64,000 nt of DNA from Eutreptiella sp. 'Long Island Sound 2002' (Eukaryota; Euglenozoa; Euglenophyceae; Eutreptiales; Eutreptiaceae). Each line of letters starts with the position of its first letter. The first letter of the stretch is position 1. A program made the position numbers and the translations under genes. The notes under the pieces were generated by a model. It had not been told where the DNA came from and did no database searches. It saw only the letters and a list, made by a program, of their open reading frames with translations. The DNA lies in contig OZ038389.1 of the NCBI GenBank assembly GCA_964036045.1, positions 65,200,953 through 65,264,952 on the forward strand, read 5' to 3'. This document shows, piece by piece, positions 27,207-36,972 of the stretch.

Positions 27207-29278
27207 AATCCACGCTTTGTTGTGTGGCCCCTTGAGTTGGGGTTAGGGACCCACAATCCACGCTTCGGTGTGGGCCCTCGAGTTGGGGTTAGGGACTCAC
27301 AATCCACGCTTCGGTGTGGCCCCTTGAGTTGGGGTTAGGGACTCACAATCCACGCTTCGGTGTGGCCCCTTGAGTTGGGGTTAGGGACTCACAATCCACG
27401 CTTCGGTGTGGCCCCTTGAGTTGGGGTTAGGGACTCACAATCCACGCTTCGGTGTGGCCCCTTGAGTTGGGGTTAGGGACTCACAATCCACGCTTCGGTG
27501 TGGCCCCTTGAGTTGGGGTTAGGGACTCACAATCCACGCTTCGGTGTGGGCCCTCGAGTTGGGGTTAGGGACTCACAATCCACGCTTCGGTGTGGCCCCT
27601 TGAGTTGGGGTTAGGGACTCACAATCCACGCTTCGGTGTGGCCCCTTGAGTTGGGGTTAGGGACTCACAATCCACGCTTCGGTGTGGCCCCTTGAGTTGG
27701 GGTTAGGGACTCACAATCCACGCTTCGGTGTGGCCCCTTGAGTTGGGGTTAGGGACTCACAATCCACGCTTCGGTGTGGCCCCTTGAGTTGGGGTTAGGG
27801 ACTCACAATCCACGCTTCGGTGTGGCCCCTTGAGTTGGGGTTAGGGGCTCACAATCCACGCTTCGGTGTGGCCCCTTGAGTTGGGGTTAGGGACTCACAA
27901 TCCACGCTTTGGTGTGGCCCCTTGAGTTGGGGTTAGGGACTCACAATCCACGCTTCGGTGTGGCCCCTTGAGTTGGGGTTAGGGACTCACAATCCACGCT
28001 TCGGTGTGGCCCCTTGAGTTGGGGTTAGGGACTCACAATCCACGCTTCGGTGTGGCCCCTTGAGTTGGGGTTAGGGACTCACAATCCACGCTTCGGTGTG
28101 GCCCCTTGAGTTGGGGTTAGGGGCTCACAATCCACGCTTTGGTGTGGGCCCTCGAGTTGGGGTTAGGGACTCACAATCCACGCTTCGGTGTGGCCCCTTG
28201 AGTTGGGATTAGGGACTCACAATCCACGCTTCGGTGTGGGCCCTCGAGTTGGGGTTAGGGACTCACAATCCACGCTTCGGTGTGGCCCCTTGAGTTGGGG
28301 TTAGGGACTCACAATCCACGCTTCGGTGTGGCCCCTTGAGTTGGGGTTAGGGACTCACAATCCACGCTTCGGTGTGGCCCCTTGAGTTGGGGTTAGGGAC
28401 TCACAATCCACGCTTCGGTGTGGCCCCTTGAGTTGGGGTTAGGGACTCACAATCCACGCTTCGGTGTGGCTCCTTGAGTTGGGGTTAGGGACTCACAATC
28501 CACGCTTCGGTGTGGCCCCTTGAGTTGGGGTTAGGGACTCACAATCCACGCTTCGGTGTGGCCCCTTGAGTTGGGGTTAGGGACTCACAATCCACGCTTT
28601 GGTGTGGTCCCTCGAGTTGGGGTTAGGGACTCACAATCCACGCTTCGGTGTGGCCCCTTGAGTTGGGGTTCGGGACTCACAATCCACGCTTTGGTGTGGG
28701 CCCTCGAGTTGGGGTTAGGGACTCACAATCCACGCTTCGGTGTGGCCCCTTGAGTTGGGGTTAGGGACTCACAATCCACGCTTCGGTGTGGGCCCTCGAG
28801 TTGGGGTTAGGGACTCACAATCCACGCTTCGGTGTGGCCCCTTGAGTTGGGGTTAGGGACTCACAATCCACGCTTCGGTGTGGCCCCTTGAGTTGGGGTT
28901 AGGGACTCACAATCCACGCTTCGGTGTGGCCCCTTGAGTTGGGGTTAGGGACTCACAATCCACGCTTCGGTGTGGCCCCTCGAGTTGGGGTTAGGGACTC
29001 ACAATCCACGCTTCGGTGTGGCCCCTCGAGTTGGGGTTAGGGACTCACAATCCACGCTTCGGTGTGGCCCCTTGAGTTGGGGTTAGGGACTCACAATCCA
29101 CGCTTCGGTGTGGCCCCTTGAGTTGGGGTTAGGGACTCACAATCCACGCTTCGGTGTGGCCCCTTGAGTTGGGGTTAGGGACTCACAATCCACGCTTCGG
29201 TGTGGCCCCTTGAGTTGGGGTTAGGGGCTCACAATCCACGCTTTGGTGTGGGCCCTCGAGTTGGGGTTAGGGACTCAC
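27207..29278. repeat. 46-bp minisatellite array, about 44 units
   Basis: The unit is ggggttagggactcacaatc, then cacgcttcggtgtggcccct, then tgagtt. Variants affect cttcgg/ctttgg and ggccccttgag/gggccctcgag; the latter creates a CTCGAG site. Each unit carries one TTAGGG inside GGGGTTAGGG. The low divergence between units points to recent amplification. Open frames across it are by-products of the 46-bp period. Confidence 0.97.
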
Positions 29279-29300
29279 GCTTGCACACCGCTTGCACACC

Positions 29301-29720
29301 GTTGTACCTTATATTGGTCGGAAAACTTTGATTGACGACCAACAAGAGTATAATGATGTCCATGGCTTCTATCGTGCAAGTATGGAGCACCTCTTTGCAC
29401 GGTTGTGGTAGTGGAGGATTGTCCGCAATGTCTGGACACACTCTGCAACGGAGCTGCATGGCCATGTGCGTATTTTGCTCCATCTTACTGAGTTTTGCAT
29501 TCGCAGACAGACTAGGTATCAACCCTATGGACCTTGGCCTCATGTGCCACAGTCTGTATGGGCGCAGGAGGAGGCAACCATTGTACAGGAGGAAAATGAT
29601 GACGGTGTTTGTTGCCAATTGTGTGGCCACTGTCCTGGTGATATATCCGAGTGTGGCACTTGCCACTTGAACATGTGTGCATCTTGCATGCCCTTGCATA
29701 GTTGTACTTTACAAGGCTGA
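29301..29720 (+). pseudogene. C-terminal fragment of a DDE-type transposase
   Basis: The reading PYIGRKTLIDDQQEYN, HGFYRASMEHLFARLW, a TAG stop at about 29407, then WRIVRNVWTHSATELHGH, LHLTEFCIRRQTRYQPYGPW and HVPQSVW has the look of the last third of a cut-and-paste transposase: the N-x-x-H...R-x-x-x-E-H-x-F-x-R-L-W block near the final catalytic Glu and a W-R-I-V-R-N helix. A Cys-rich tail follows (CCQLCGHC, CGTCHLNMCASC) and stops at 29718. The catalytic Asp residues would lie in the region now occupied by the 46-bp array, so only the tail remains. The superfamily cannot be fixed by eye. Confidence 0.6.
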
Positions 29721-30734
29721 TTTGCTTGTTCATAACGACAGTTGATTACCAAGTTGAAGGCGGGTTCGTTGTTCTCATGTGGGCTTTGCCACTTCGCCGT
29801 GCTACTAGACAGGTGACAGGTATTCTTGGGTGAGTATCCCAGCCTCTGCGTGCGCAATATGCACGCAGTGCAAGAACTTGGCCTCTAGCACCCATGAGGA
29901 CCCATGTAGTCGCCATGGCCCCCGAAAGCCCCAAATTTGCCTTTTTGGGTTTGCTATTGGTTGGCTTGTAGCCACCACTGTGCGTTGATTCAGACCCAGG
30001 ACCCATTCCACTTTTTCCTTCTATATGGACCCCCTAACCAATGGCAGGGGTTCTGTGTGCTATCTCTAATTTTCCAAGATCCCCCCCCCCCCCCATGGGG
30101 CCCCACCGGTGAGGACTTTTTTAGGCCAGCATGAGTTGAGCATGAGTTGACTGAAAAATTGTAATCCCTGGGTGACCCCTAATGACCTCAGGGACCCTGT
30201 GCCGGATAATCAGCCCCTAAGGCTAGAGGAGTGCCGAGGACGACTAAGCAGTGCCACCTATGTTTGTGAGGTTCAAATGACTTGGTTCTATACAACCTTG
30301 TTCTGTCAATATGCAGTGAAACTTCGACGTAGGGCACAGCCCATTGTACATAGTGGATTGCAGCTTTATTGTGAAGAACACACATTCCAAAAAACCAACA
30401 CCCACCAAGAAAACCCCCACGCAAAAGTGTATCCCCCCACCCCTTGTCCAAGCTACGTAACAGTCCCAAATTAATAATAATACCAATAATGTAATATACA
30501 TATTTACAATAATATGATACAGTAATATCAATAATACGGTCCCTATGCCTACTGCAGCTTAGACAGGACCCAAAAAAGATGCGGGTTCTGCCACATAGTG
30601 GCACCAGACATGAACCCCCCTTAAGAAACCCAAAAATTCTATTGTCTCTCTCTGGCAATGCACCTTGAAGAGAGATGGTATAGGCTGATTATGTTGAAAG
30701 CTTGGAGATAGAAACTTGGACAGTCTTAATAGGA
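29721..30734. other. 1 kb without a recognised gene
   Basis: Contains a relative of the 21.5-kb flank repeat (29860-29930), a C13 tract (30079-30094) and an AT-rich stretch at 30470-30540. No conserved coding sequence was recognised. Confidence 0.45.
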
Positions 30735-30945
30735 TTAACAATGGTAGTAAGGAATGAAGACGGCCGTAGGAATGTAGATGTTGGTGGGAACAAAGATGGT
30801 AGTGGGAATAAACACGGCACCGAGACTAAAGATGGCAGTTGCGATCAAGATGGGAGTGGAAAGAACGGTGGTAGCGGGAATAAAGATGGTTGTGGAAAAT
30901 ATATTTCAGTGGGAATCAAGATGGCAGTGGGTAGAATTGCTGAGT
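30735..30945 (+). repeat. Degenerate 18-bp minisatellite upstream of the glycosyltransferase gene
   Basis: Irregular units of aaagatggnagtgggaatn; in one frame they read repeated GNKDGSGNK. A similar array lies downstream at 34745-34905. They flank the glycosyltransferase gene and probably are non-coding, since they stop before its signal peptide. Confidence 0.6.
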
Positions 30946-30973
30946 GTCCATTTCTTTTTCAATCCATGCAGAG

Positions 30974-32770
30974 ATGTTGCATTTTCTCATGGCCTCCTGG
31001 CTTAGTATTGTCAGCCTCCCTGTCCTTGTGCTGCTTGTCAGCCTGGCATGCAGTGTTGCTTCTGATGGCCCCCCAAGTTCATGCATGTGCCCTCTGAAGG
31101 ATCTCCAGGGCCAGGCCCATTTGCCGCAAGGCTTGGGCTGCACCAGTGCCCAAAGCCGCTTTCTGCTCCGTGTGGTGCCCTCGGCACGTGACCCCTTTGC
31201 CTCCCGCATCGCTTTGTTGAGCAGCGCACACGATTTGGCGTATGCCAATCGGTTCTGGCCCAGCCTTGAGTCCACCGTGGCATATGCGGAGCTCTACAGA
31301 TACGACCGGTACCTTTATATTGACCAGAAGGGCAGTGTTTCCAAGCCAACGGGCCTCCTGGCCGTCCTCTCCCTGGGCCATGAGTGGATCTTGTTCTTGG
31401 ATATGGACGCCATATTTGAGCCCCGAGTGTTTGTGCAGCCGCATCCACTTGAGCCCTTCGTTGAATCGCCGAAATCACTGCTGCTCTTGGGTGAGCATAT
31501 GTTGTCGTCCGGCATCTTCTTTCTGAAGAACAGTGAATGGGGCCGCTGGTTTGCAAAGGAGTGGGAGACGCGGTGTGCCACGCCGAGGTGGTGCAATCGT
31601 GCCCACACCATCGATCCAACATTACAATTCGGCCTGGCCATCTACGAGCACTTGCTTCAGTACACTAACGAAACGTCACTCCTGAACGCGCGGAAGACTG
31701 CGGACAACGTGTGTAAGGAGGTGCAGGCCTGCAGATTCGACGTGCATAATGGCGTGTTCTGGGGCCGCTTCGACAAGAACCGGCTGCTTGCGTACGCCTC
31801 GTGGCCCGAGGTCGCCTTCCTGGCGTACAACGGCACTAAGACGGACCCGCAGCTCGTGAATGCCTGGGCCCTGCGCGCCATGCCCTTCATTGGCTACCGG
31901 CCCGCTGTCATTAAGCATCACTGCCACGATGATTATGCACAGCACGTGGCGCCCTACGCCACAACCCACGACATGCCCCGCGATGAGATCCGGGACCGGT
32001 ACCACGCGCATGATAGAGCTTTCAACTCGCATCGGTGGCCAGGGGATGTGGACTGGAATTACAAGCTGCTGAAGGTTGACCAAATACTGGCAAACAGGGA
32101 CCCCAACTACGCCCGCACGGAAGGGAACGCTGTGGGTCCGCAGCCCTCCCCCATGAAGATGAGCTCCATCCTGTTTCTTGGGTTTGCGCTGCAGAAGGCG
32201 AGTCTGGGGCACCGCTGGCCCAAGCGCTCTACTCAGGGGCTGCAGCTTGGCCTGGGCGACGGCGTGTTTGCATATAACATCCTCGCCGGGTGGCCGGCGT
32301 GCACCACGTACACCATCGTTCCCAACGCATGGGATGACGCCTCATGGGCCGATCCAGAACCTGCTGGGGCCCCGGCTATGGGCCCAGACCAGGCGGGAGG
32401 GCACAGGGCCCGCCAGCTACTGAGACCATGGGCCAAGATATACCGCATTGAGGCGAAGTCTCTGGAGAGCATTCCCGATGGATCGTTGCATTTTGCCTTC
32501 CTCACGGCCCCGCAAAGGTCGTCGCAGGAGCTTGCCGCAGTGCTGCTGCCGCTGTTGTGGCAGAAGCTGGTGGACGGGGCCTATTTGGGGGGCCACTGGT
32601 GGGGGGATTGTGATGGGAACACCGGGCCCCTCTGCAAAGGGGACGAACCTGCAGTCCGCGATGTGCGATCCCAAGTGCTTGCGTTTGCTGAGTCGGTGGA
32701 GCGCAACGTGCAGCCCACCCGGGACGCCCACCCCCCCACCCGCCTACAGTCCTGGTACATGGTAAAGTGA
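30974..32770 (+). CDS. Secretory glycosyltransferase fused to a methyltransferase-like domain
   Basis: 598 residues from the first ATG in frame; a TGA ends it. Residues 1-28 form a signal peptide or signal anchor (SLPVLVLLVSLACSVASDG), placing the protein in the secretory pathway. Residues about 60-330 resemble a GT-A glycosyltransferase of the GT34/GMA12-MNN10 type: AYANRFW, the donor-binding DxD in LFLDMDAIF (about residue 140) and SSGIFFLKNSEWGRWF (about 179), a position normally reading N-x-G-x-F-x-x-R-N. From about residue 400 the sequence looks like a class I methyltransferase: LQLGLGDGVF, ESIPDGSLHFAFL and a GAYLGGHWWGD strand before a helix ending FAESVERN. Known family members transfer galactose or similar sugars in the Golgi. 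The acceptor is unknown. It is a single exon and is one of two host-like genes here. Confidence 0.7.
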   Translation: MLHFLMASWLSIVSLPVLVLLVSLACSVASDGPPSSCMCPLKDLQGQAHLPQGLGCTSAQSRFLLRVVPSARDPFASRIALLSSAHDLAYANRFWPSLESTVAYAELYRYDRYLYIDQKGSVSKPTGLLAVLSLGHEWILFLDMDAIFEPRVFVQPHPLEPFVESPKSLLLLGEHMLSSGIFFLKNSEWGRWFAKEWETRCATPRWCNRAHTIDPTLQFGLAIYEHLLQYTNETSLLNARKTADNVCKEVQACRFDVHNGVFWGRFDKNRLLAYASWPEVAFLAYNGTKTDPQLVNAWALRAMPFIGYRPAVIKHHCHDDYAQHVAPYATTHDMPRDEIRDRYHAHDRAFNSHRWPGDVDWNYKLLKVDQILANRDPNYARTEGNAVGPQPSPMKMSSILFLGFALQKASLGHRWPKRSTQGLQLGLGDGVFAYNILAGWPACTTYTIVPNAWDDASWADPEPAGAPAMGPDQAGGHRARQLLRPWAKIYRIEAKSLESIPDGSLHFAFLTAPQRSSQELAAVLLPLLWQKLVDGAYLGGHWWGDCDGNTGPLCKGDEPAVRDVRSQVLAFAESVERNVQPTRDAHPPTRLQSWYMVK

Positions 32771-35116
32771 GTGGCAACATGAGTGGCCCGAGGAAAGGGG
32801 GATTGTACACATGGTCGGTTAACCCCGTAACCTTATGTCTGGGTTCGTGGGAGGGCCGACGATGTATTGTCCAAGACTTTGGGTCTGAAGCTCCGGAACA
32901 ATCCCGAACAGATGTCGATGGTACCGGAAAGTCAAAAAAAAAAAGGTAAAGTAAGTGGCAACATGTCTCACTGGAGCGTTGTCGCATGGTGAAGTGGGCC
33001 AATGATCACTCTGCTGTTGGTCAGGTCAGGTGCATGGCAATGTGCACAAGGCATACGCAGTCATTGTGGTGGTGGCATTGACAGTGGTCCTGGTGTCAGT
33101 TACGTGCTGCCGCTGCCACTAGATTTGGGGTGTGCCTTTGCTCAACAACGAATCGGGGATGGGAGGCTTTACAGGCCGGGGCTGGTCACTTTGTGCCATA
33201 TGCGAATCCCCCCGGCAACGAGTATCCCCTGGACTGAAGGTGAGGGACCTTCACGCAGCCCAAAGAACATTGACTCTCAAGGCGCTGGCGAACATTCTTC
33301 CAAGCTCGAAGGCGGCCGCTGCTCTGCTGCTGTTTTTGCTGCATCATTCTCGGGGGCGTCGACGTCGGGGTCAAGATTTTGCTGCTGCTGTGTCTGCTGT
33401 TTTCCGGGTGTGTGCATGGGGGATGGCATTGATGGACGCCGTGGCTGCAGTTTCTTGCTACTGCCCCTGTGGTGCTGGAGGTGGTGTTTAGGGGGTAGTG
33501 GCGGTTCTTGCAGCAATCCGGAACACTAGGCCCCCGGAACACTGTGCCCCAGAGCACTATGCCCCCGGAACAATATGCCCCGTGGTGCTGATGCTGCAGC
33601 GCTGGCAGCGGCGGCGGCGGCGGCGGCGGTGAGTAGCCTCAATTCTTTCAACGCCTAGCCCAACCTCCCACACAAGCCATCCTCTGAGTTTGCTCCAGGT
33701 CATCCAAATAAGTCGGAAGACATCACTGTGTGTGCGCAACACCCATTGACACTCTCCCTTTTCATTTAATCAAATGTCGCCTCTTCAGCGTTCAAGTCGT
33801 GCGCCGTGGTGCCTCCTTAATCAGAAACTCGCAATAAAAAGGCACACGCACCCGTCATTTCATTTCAATGCACTGTTCAAAGTGAAAGATCAGACACCCG
33901 CATATCAACTCGCCTTTTACTACCAAGAAGACAAAGGCCCTAGGCTTACTGTGGTGGACATGGTGGGAGAGGTTGGGGGTTCCACAAAAGTCCGCTTTGG
34001 GGAGCCCTCTGACCCAGACGTCAGCTTGTGCCAAGGTTTGTTGGTTGTTTGTTGAAGCTTCCCTTGGATCCTTGGCAGTGCACATGATTTGGTTTTACAT
34101 TCGAGCGTTGGTGGCTATGGTCCTGGCGTGCACCTGCAGTCTTGGGAGGCCTGGGAACAACCCCCTTCCCTGCGCCCTGTCCCTGTTCCTGCACCTGCAC
34201 CAGTGACTCTGTGGTGGGGCTCGGGCGCCGGCGAGGCCCCCCAATTTCTAACCTTCTACCTGCCTCCTCCCCTGGCGCCTCTCCGGATCTCTTGCACACG
34301 TGGGCCAAACCGGAAACATTCACCGGGCCATTGTTCTTGACCGTGTAGCCCCCCCCCCCCCTCTCCTACACTGCTGCCTCACTCCTGCCCTGACACTCAC
34401 CCAGGCCCGCGGACTTGCACCCACACGCACACTTGCACTAGCACTCGCTCTTGCACCTGCGCCCACCCTCATGCTCACTACTGTCAAGGGTACTTCTGCC
34501 CAACGGACTAATATCGGGGATTCCTGTGCTCTTTTCATGGATTCATGTCAGGGTAGCTTCCACACCCAAGCCCTCTGCATTGTACCCAAGGTATAGAAGC
34601 AGTCCAAAGGAGCTACTGCTCGGTAGTGCATCTGGATAGGTGCTGAAGGCAGGACTAAGCAGCCGAGCTTCTGGCAGGGCAAAGGCTTTTGGGCACTACT
34701 ACCTCTTTGACTCAGGCTTTTGTGGGTTGCAACAAAACAAAGAAAGAAAGATAGCACTGCGCAGAAAGATGGTATTGGGAATGAAAATGCCAGTCGGAAG
34801 AAAGATGCCAGTGGGAATAACAATGGTAATAGAGGCAACAATGGGAATCAAGGAGGAAGTGGGAAAAAGTATGGCAGTACTTTTAGAGATGGTAGATGCT
34901 TTGGCCATGGATTGGCAGTCTAGTGCTTGCTGTCATGCAAACATTAGGTTTCACATCACAAGTGGGCAATGTGGCATGGTTGGCTCCTCAACTAGACATC
35001 GGTGAGCATCATGATCCACCCCAAGTCGGTATATGGCCTTTCAAAAGCTGGTCAGTCTGCTCAAATCTGCACTAGTGGTGCCTGCCTTGCTACGGGCTTG
35101 TACAAATAGAGCTCCT
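32771..35116. other. 2.3 kb, no firm gene; possible exon at 33774-34055
   Basis: An open stretch at 33882-34035 reads TPAYQLAFYYQEDKG, RLTVVDMVGEVGGS and VRFGEPSDPDVSLC, which looks protein-like but matches no family I know; it could be an exon or a transposon scrap. Four degenerate units of nnaacactatgcccccgga lie at 33520-33582, and (GGC)n at 33606-33630. A Leu/Thr/Pro-rich low-complexity tract lies at 34370-34475. Confidence 0.35.
34745..34905 (+). repeat. Degenerate 18-bp minisatellite downstream of the glycosyltransferase gene
   Basis: Units of the form aagatgccagtgggaataac, with readings such as QKDGIGNEN and KKDASGNNNGN, resemble those at 30735-30945. The shared unit on both sides suggests a dispersed minisatellite family or a flanking duplication. 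Confidence 0.55.
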
Positions 35117-35704
35117 TCATATGCCCGTTATGAGTTCTGGGTTAGGGTTATGTAGTGTAGCATCGCTGGTACTTGGAACCAGCTGCCGCCATCCGTATCC
35201 AGTGGCCATTTTGCAAATGGTGTGACGGAATATATGATGACCGTACAGAGCTACCATATGGATTGTTGAAGGCCTCCCCCTTCCCCCCTCGGTCCCCACC
35301 CCCTGCTTCGGCTGCTGCTGCTGCAACTGCTGCACTGGCCCCTTTGACCTGCATGCCTCCAGCTCCTTCACCCGCGCGCGGAGCTGGTCCCTCTCTATCT
35401 CCGCCGCCTTCACCGCGTCCCGGGCCCGCTGGGCATCCCGCTGGGCACCCTGCAGCTTCCCCCTCAGCTGCAAAACGTCCCCCTCCGCCACCAGTGCCCG
35501 TTGTTGCCACTGGGGCTGGGCTTGCTGCTGCTGCAGCCAGTCCGCCACTTGGGCAGTGGGGGGGACGGTGGTGACACCGGGGAGAGGGGGGCCCGTCCTC
35601 TTGGCCTTGCGGGGCCGCCCCACCCCCTTTCCCCTCAAGCCCTTGGCTGTACTCTTGGGGGTATGAACCTCACATCTGAAGGTCTCGGCCTCCACCCAGG
35701 ATAG
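35117..35704 (-). CDS. Exon encoding an AT-hook and coiled-coil protein
   Basis: On the minus strand a 190-codon frame reads, after the first 25 residues, GKGVGRPRKAKRTG, an AT-hook-like basic motif, then a Gln-rich segment (WLQQQQAQPQWQQ) and about 55 residues of heptad-rich coiled coil (EGDVLQLRGKLQGAQRDAQR, EIERDQLRARVKELEA). It ends with a second GGRGRP motif and a C-terminal tail to a stop at 35117. Known AT-hooks bind the minor groove of AT-rich DNA. No ATG is present at the 5' end, so this looks like an internal or terminal exon. It abuts a half copy of the family-1 palindrome (35707-35716), so it may belong to that element, transcribed in the opposite direction. Confidence 0.5.
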   Translation of the reverse strand, partial: LSWVEAETFRCEVHTPKSTAKGLRGKGVGRPRKAKRTGPPLPGVTTVPPTAQVADWLQQQQAQPQWQQRALVAEGDVLQLRGKLQGAQRDAQRARDAVKAAEIERDQLRARVKELEACRSKGPVQQLQQQQPKQGVGTEGGRGRPSTIHMVALYGHHIFRHTICKMATGYGWRQLVPSTSDATLHNPNPELITGI

Positions 35705-36295
35705 GCAGTTTCACTGTTGCACAAAAATGACCACAAACCCCCAACAAATCTTTATATTTTCGAAAACACCAATTTTCAACCAATACTGTTTTGGGGATTC
35801 CTCTTGTGCCACCCCAAGCTGCCCAAGGTTTCGCTGTCAACAGTGAAACCCTGGGGTCAGGACTGTGCTGTACTACACTCTGGGCTGTATGCAACCCCTT
35901 ACGCCTGTCTACATACTCCCCTTGGTATGGTGGTGGTGGTTCATTTTGGGCGGGATGGATTATATGAGCACCAAAGTGTGCTTAATAGTGCAGGGTAGTT
36001 TCACTGTCAACACTGAAACTCTGCCTTGCTCCGAAGGATATGACATAGGCAACGGCTGGAGCACATAGCTGTAGGAACTCGATGACCGGAAATAGTTTCA
36101 CTGTTGACAGTGAAACTAGTTGTGATACCGTGGCCTGTGTGTGTGTACTGAGAAAACGGTAACAGGCATCAAGCACTTTCACTGTTGATAGTGAACCTAT
36201 TTCCCACACTGTGGTGTCCAGGGGTAAACAAGGAAAGCAGGTAAAGTGAATTTTATTTTTTGGAAGAGGCCTGTAAAAAACGGAACTAGAAATAT

Positions 36296-36485
36296 CGCCG
36301 GACCGTCGTCTCGTCCAATGGTTATAACCCTCGTGTCATACCACCGGGGGGTGGGTTCGATTCTCGCTAGATCCCCCATCCTAGCCACCCTGTGGCATAC
36401 CACACCAGTACATGGTCACCCATCAGGCATGGTAAGTGCCCCGTTGTAGAGGGGGTACACTACTAGTACTACCAAACCGGTAGTT
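36296..36485 (+). mobile_element. tRNA-derived SINE, copy 1
   Basis: The head is tRNA-like, of the Asp/Glu type: CGTCTCGTCCAATGGTTATA resembles the D-arm/A-box region (36307-36326) and GGTTCGATTCT is a near-perfect B-box (36354-36364). A poorly paired acceptor stem argues against a working tRNA. The tail (gccaccctgtggcatacc, catggtcacccatcaggc, gggggtacactactag) is shared with the SINE at 57.5 kb. RNA polymerase III would start upstream of the A-box. It lies between two palindromes of element 1. Confidence 0.7.
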
Positions 36486-36972
36486 TTTAGACATGTTTTG
36501 TAGTCTATAGTTGACCATGTAGTGAGACACCAAATTTCTAGCCCTGGTTGTAGGAAAAGTACCCCACCACGACTTGGAGGCATCAATAGAGTTGTACCAG
36601 ACCCGTTATATCCTTGTGGCTTCCCTATGGTTGTGGTGCATGGGGGGACAGTGGGGTGCCAAGTGAGGATCTCTTTGACGTTATGCCCCCCCCCCCCCCC
36701 AATGTACTTGCATTCACTCCATTGCCCACCTGCTTTTAGGTGGAAGGCATGCACAGCATCGGATCACAAGGACTTTCACTGTCAACGGCGAAACCACTTG
36801 CCGCTACTTCCTGTTAGGTCCACATGTTGTCTTTCCTCCTCTGCACAAGTTCTATTATTGTACCTGCTGACACCTTCTCACCACTAACTTTCACTGTCAA
36901 TTGTGAAACCACTAGTTGTTGTTTGCTTGTTCTGTCTGTATATGATCTGCCTTTGACGCCTCAGAGGGCAAT

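Noticed and set aside
27030-29278. ORFs across the 46-bp array with readings such as ELGLGTHNPRFGV
   Set aside because: The period of 46 is not a multiple of three, so the apparent repeat peptides are by-products of the array.
27207-29278. CRISPR array
   Set aside because: The units are contiguous with no unique spacers, and the window is eukaryotic.
36296-36370. Functional tRNA gene (Asp or Glu)
   Set aside because: A- and B-boxes are present, but the acceptor stem and anticodon arm pair poorly and a SINE tail shared with 57.5 kb follows.
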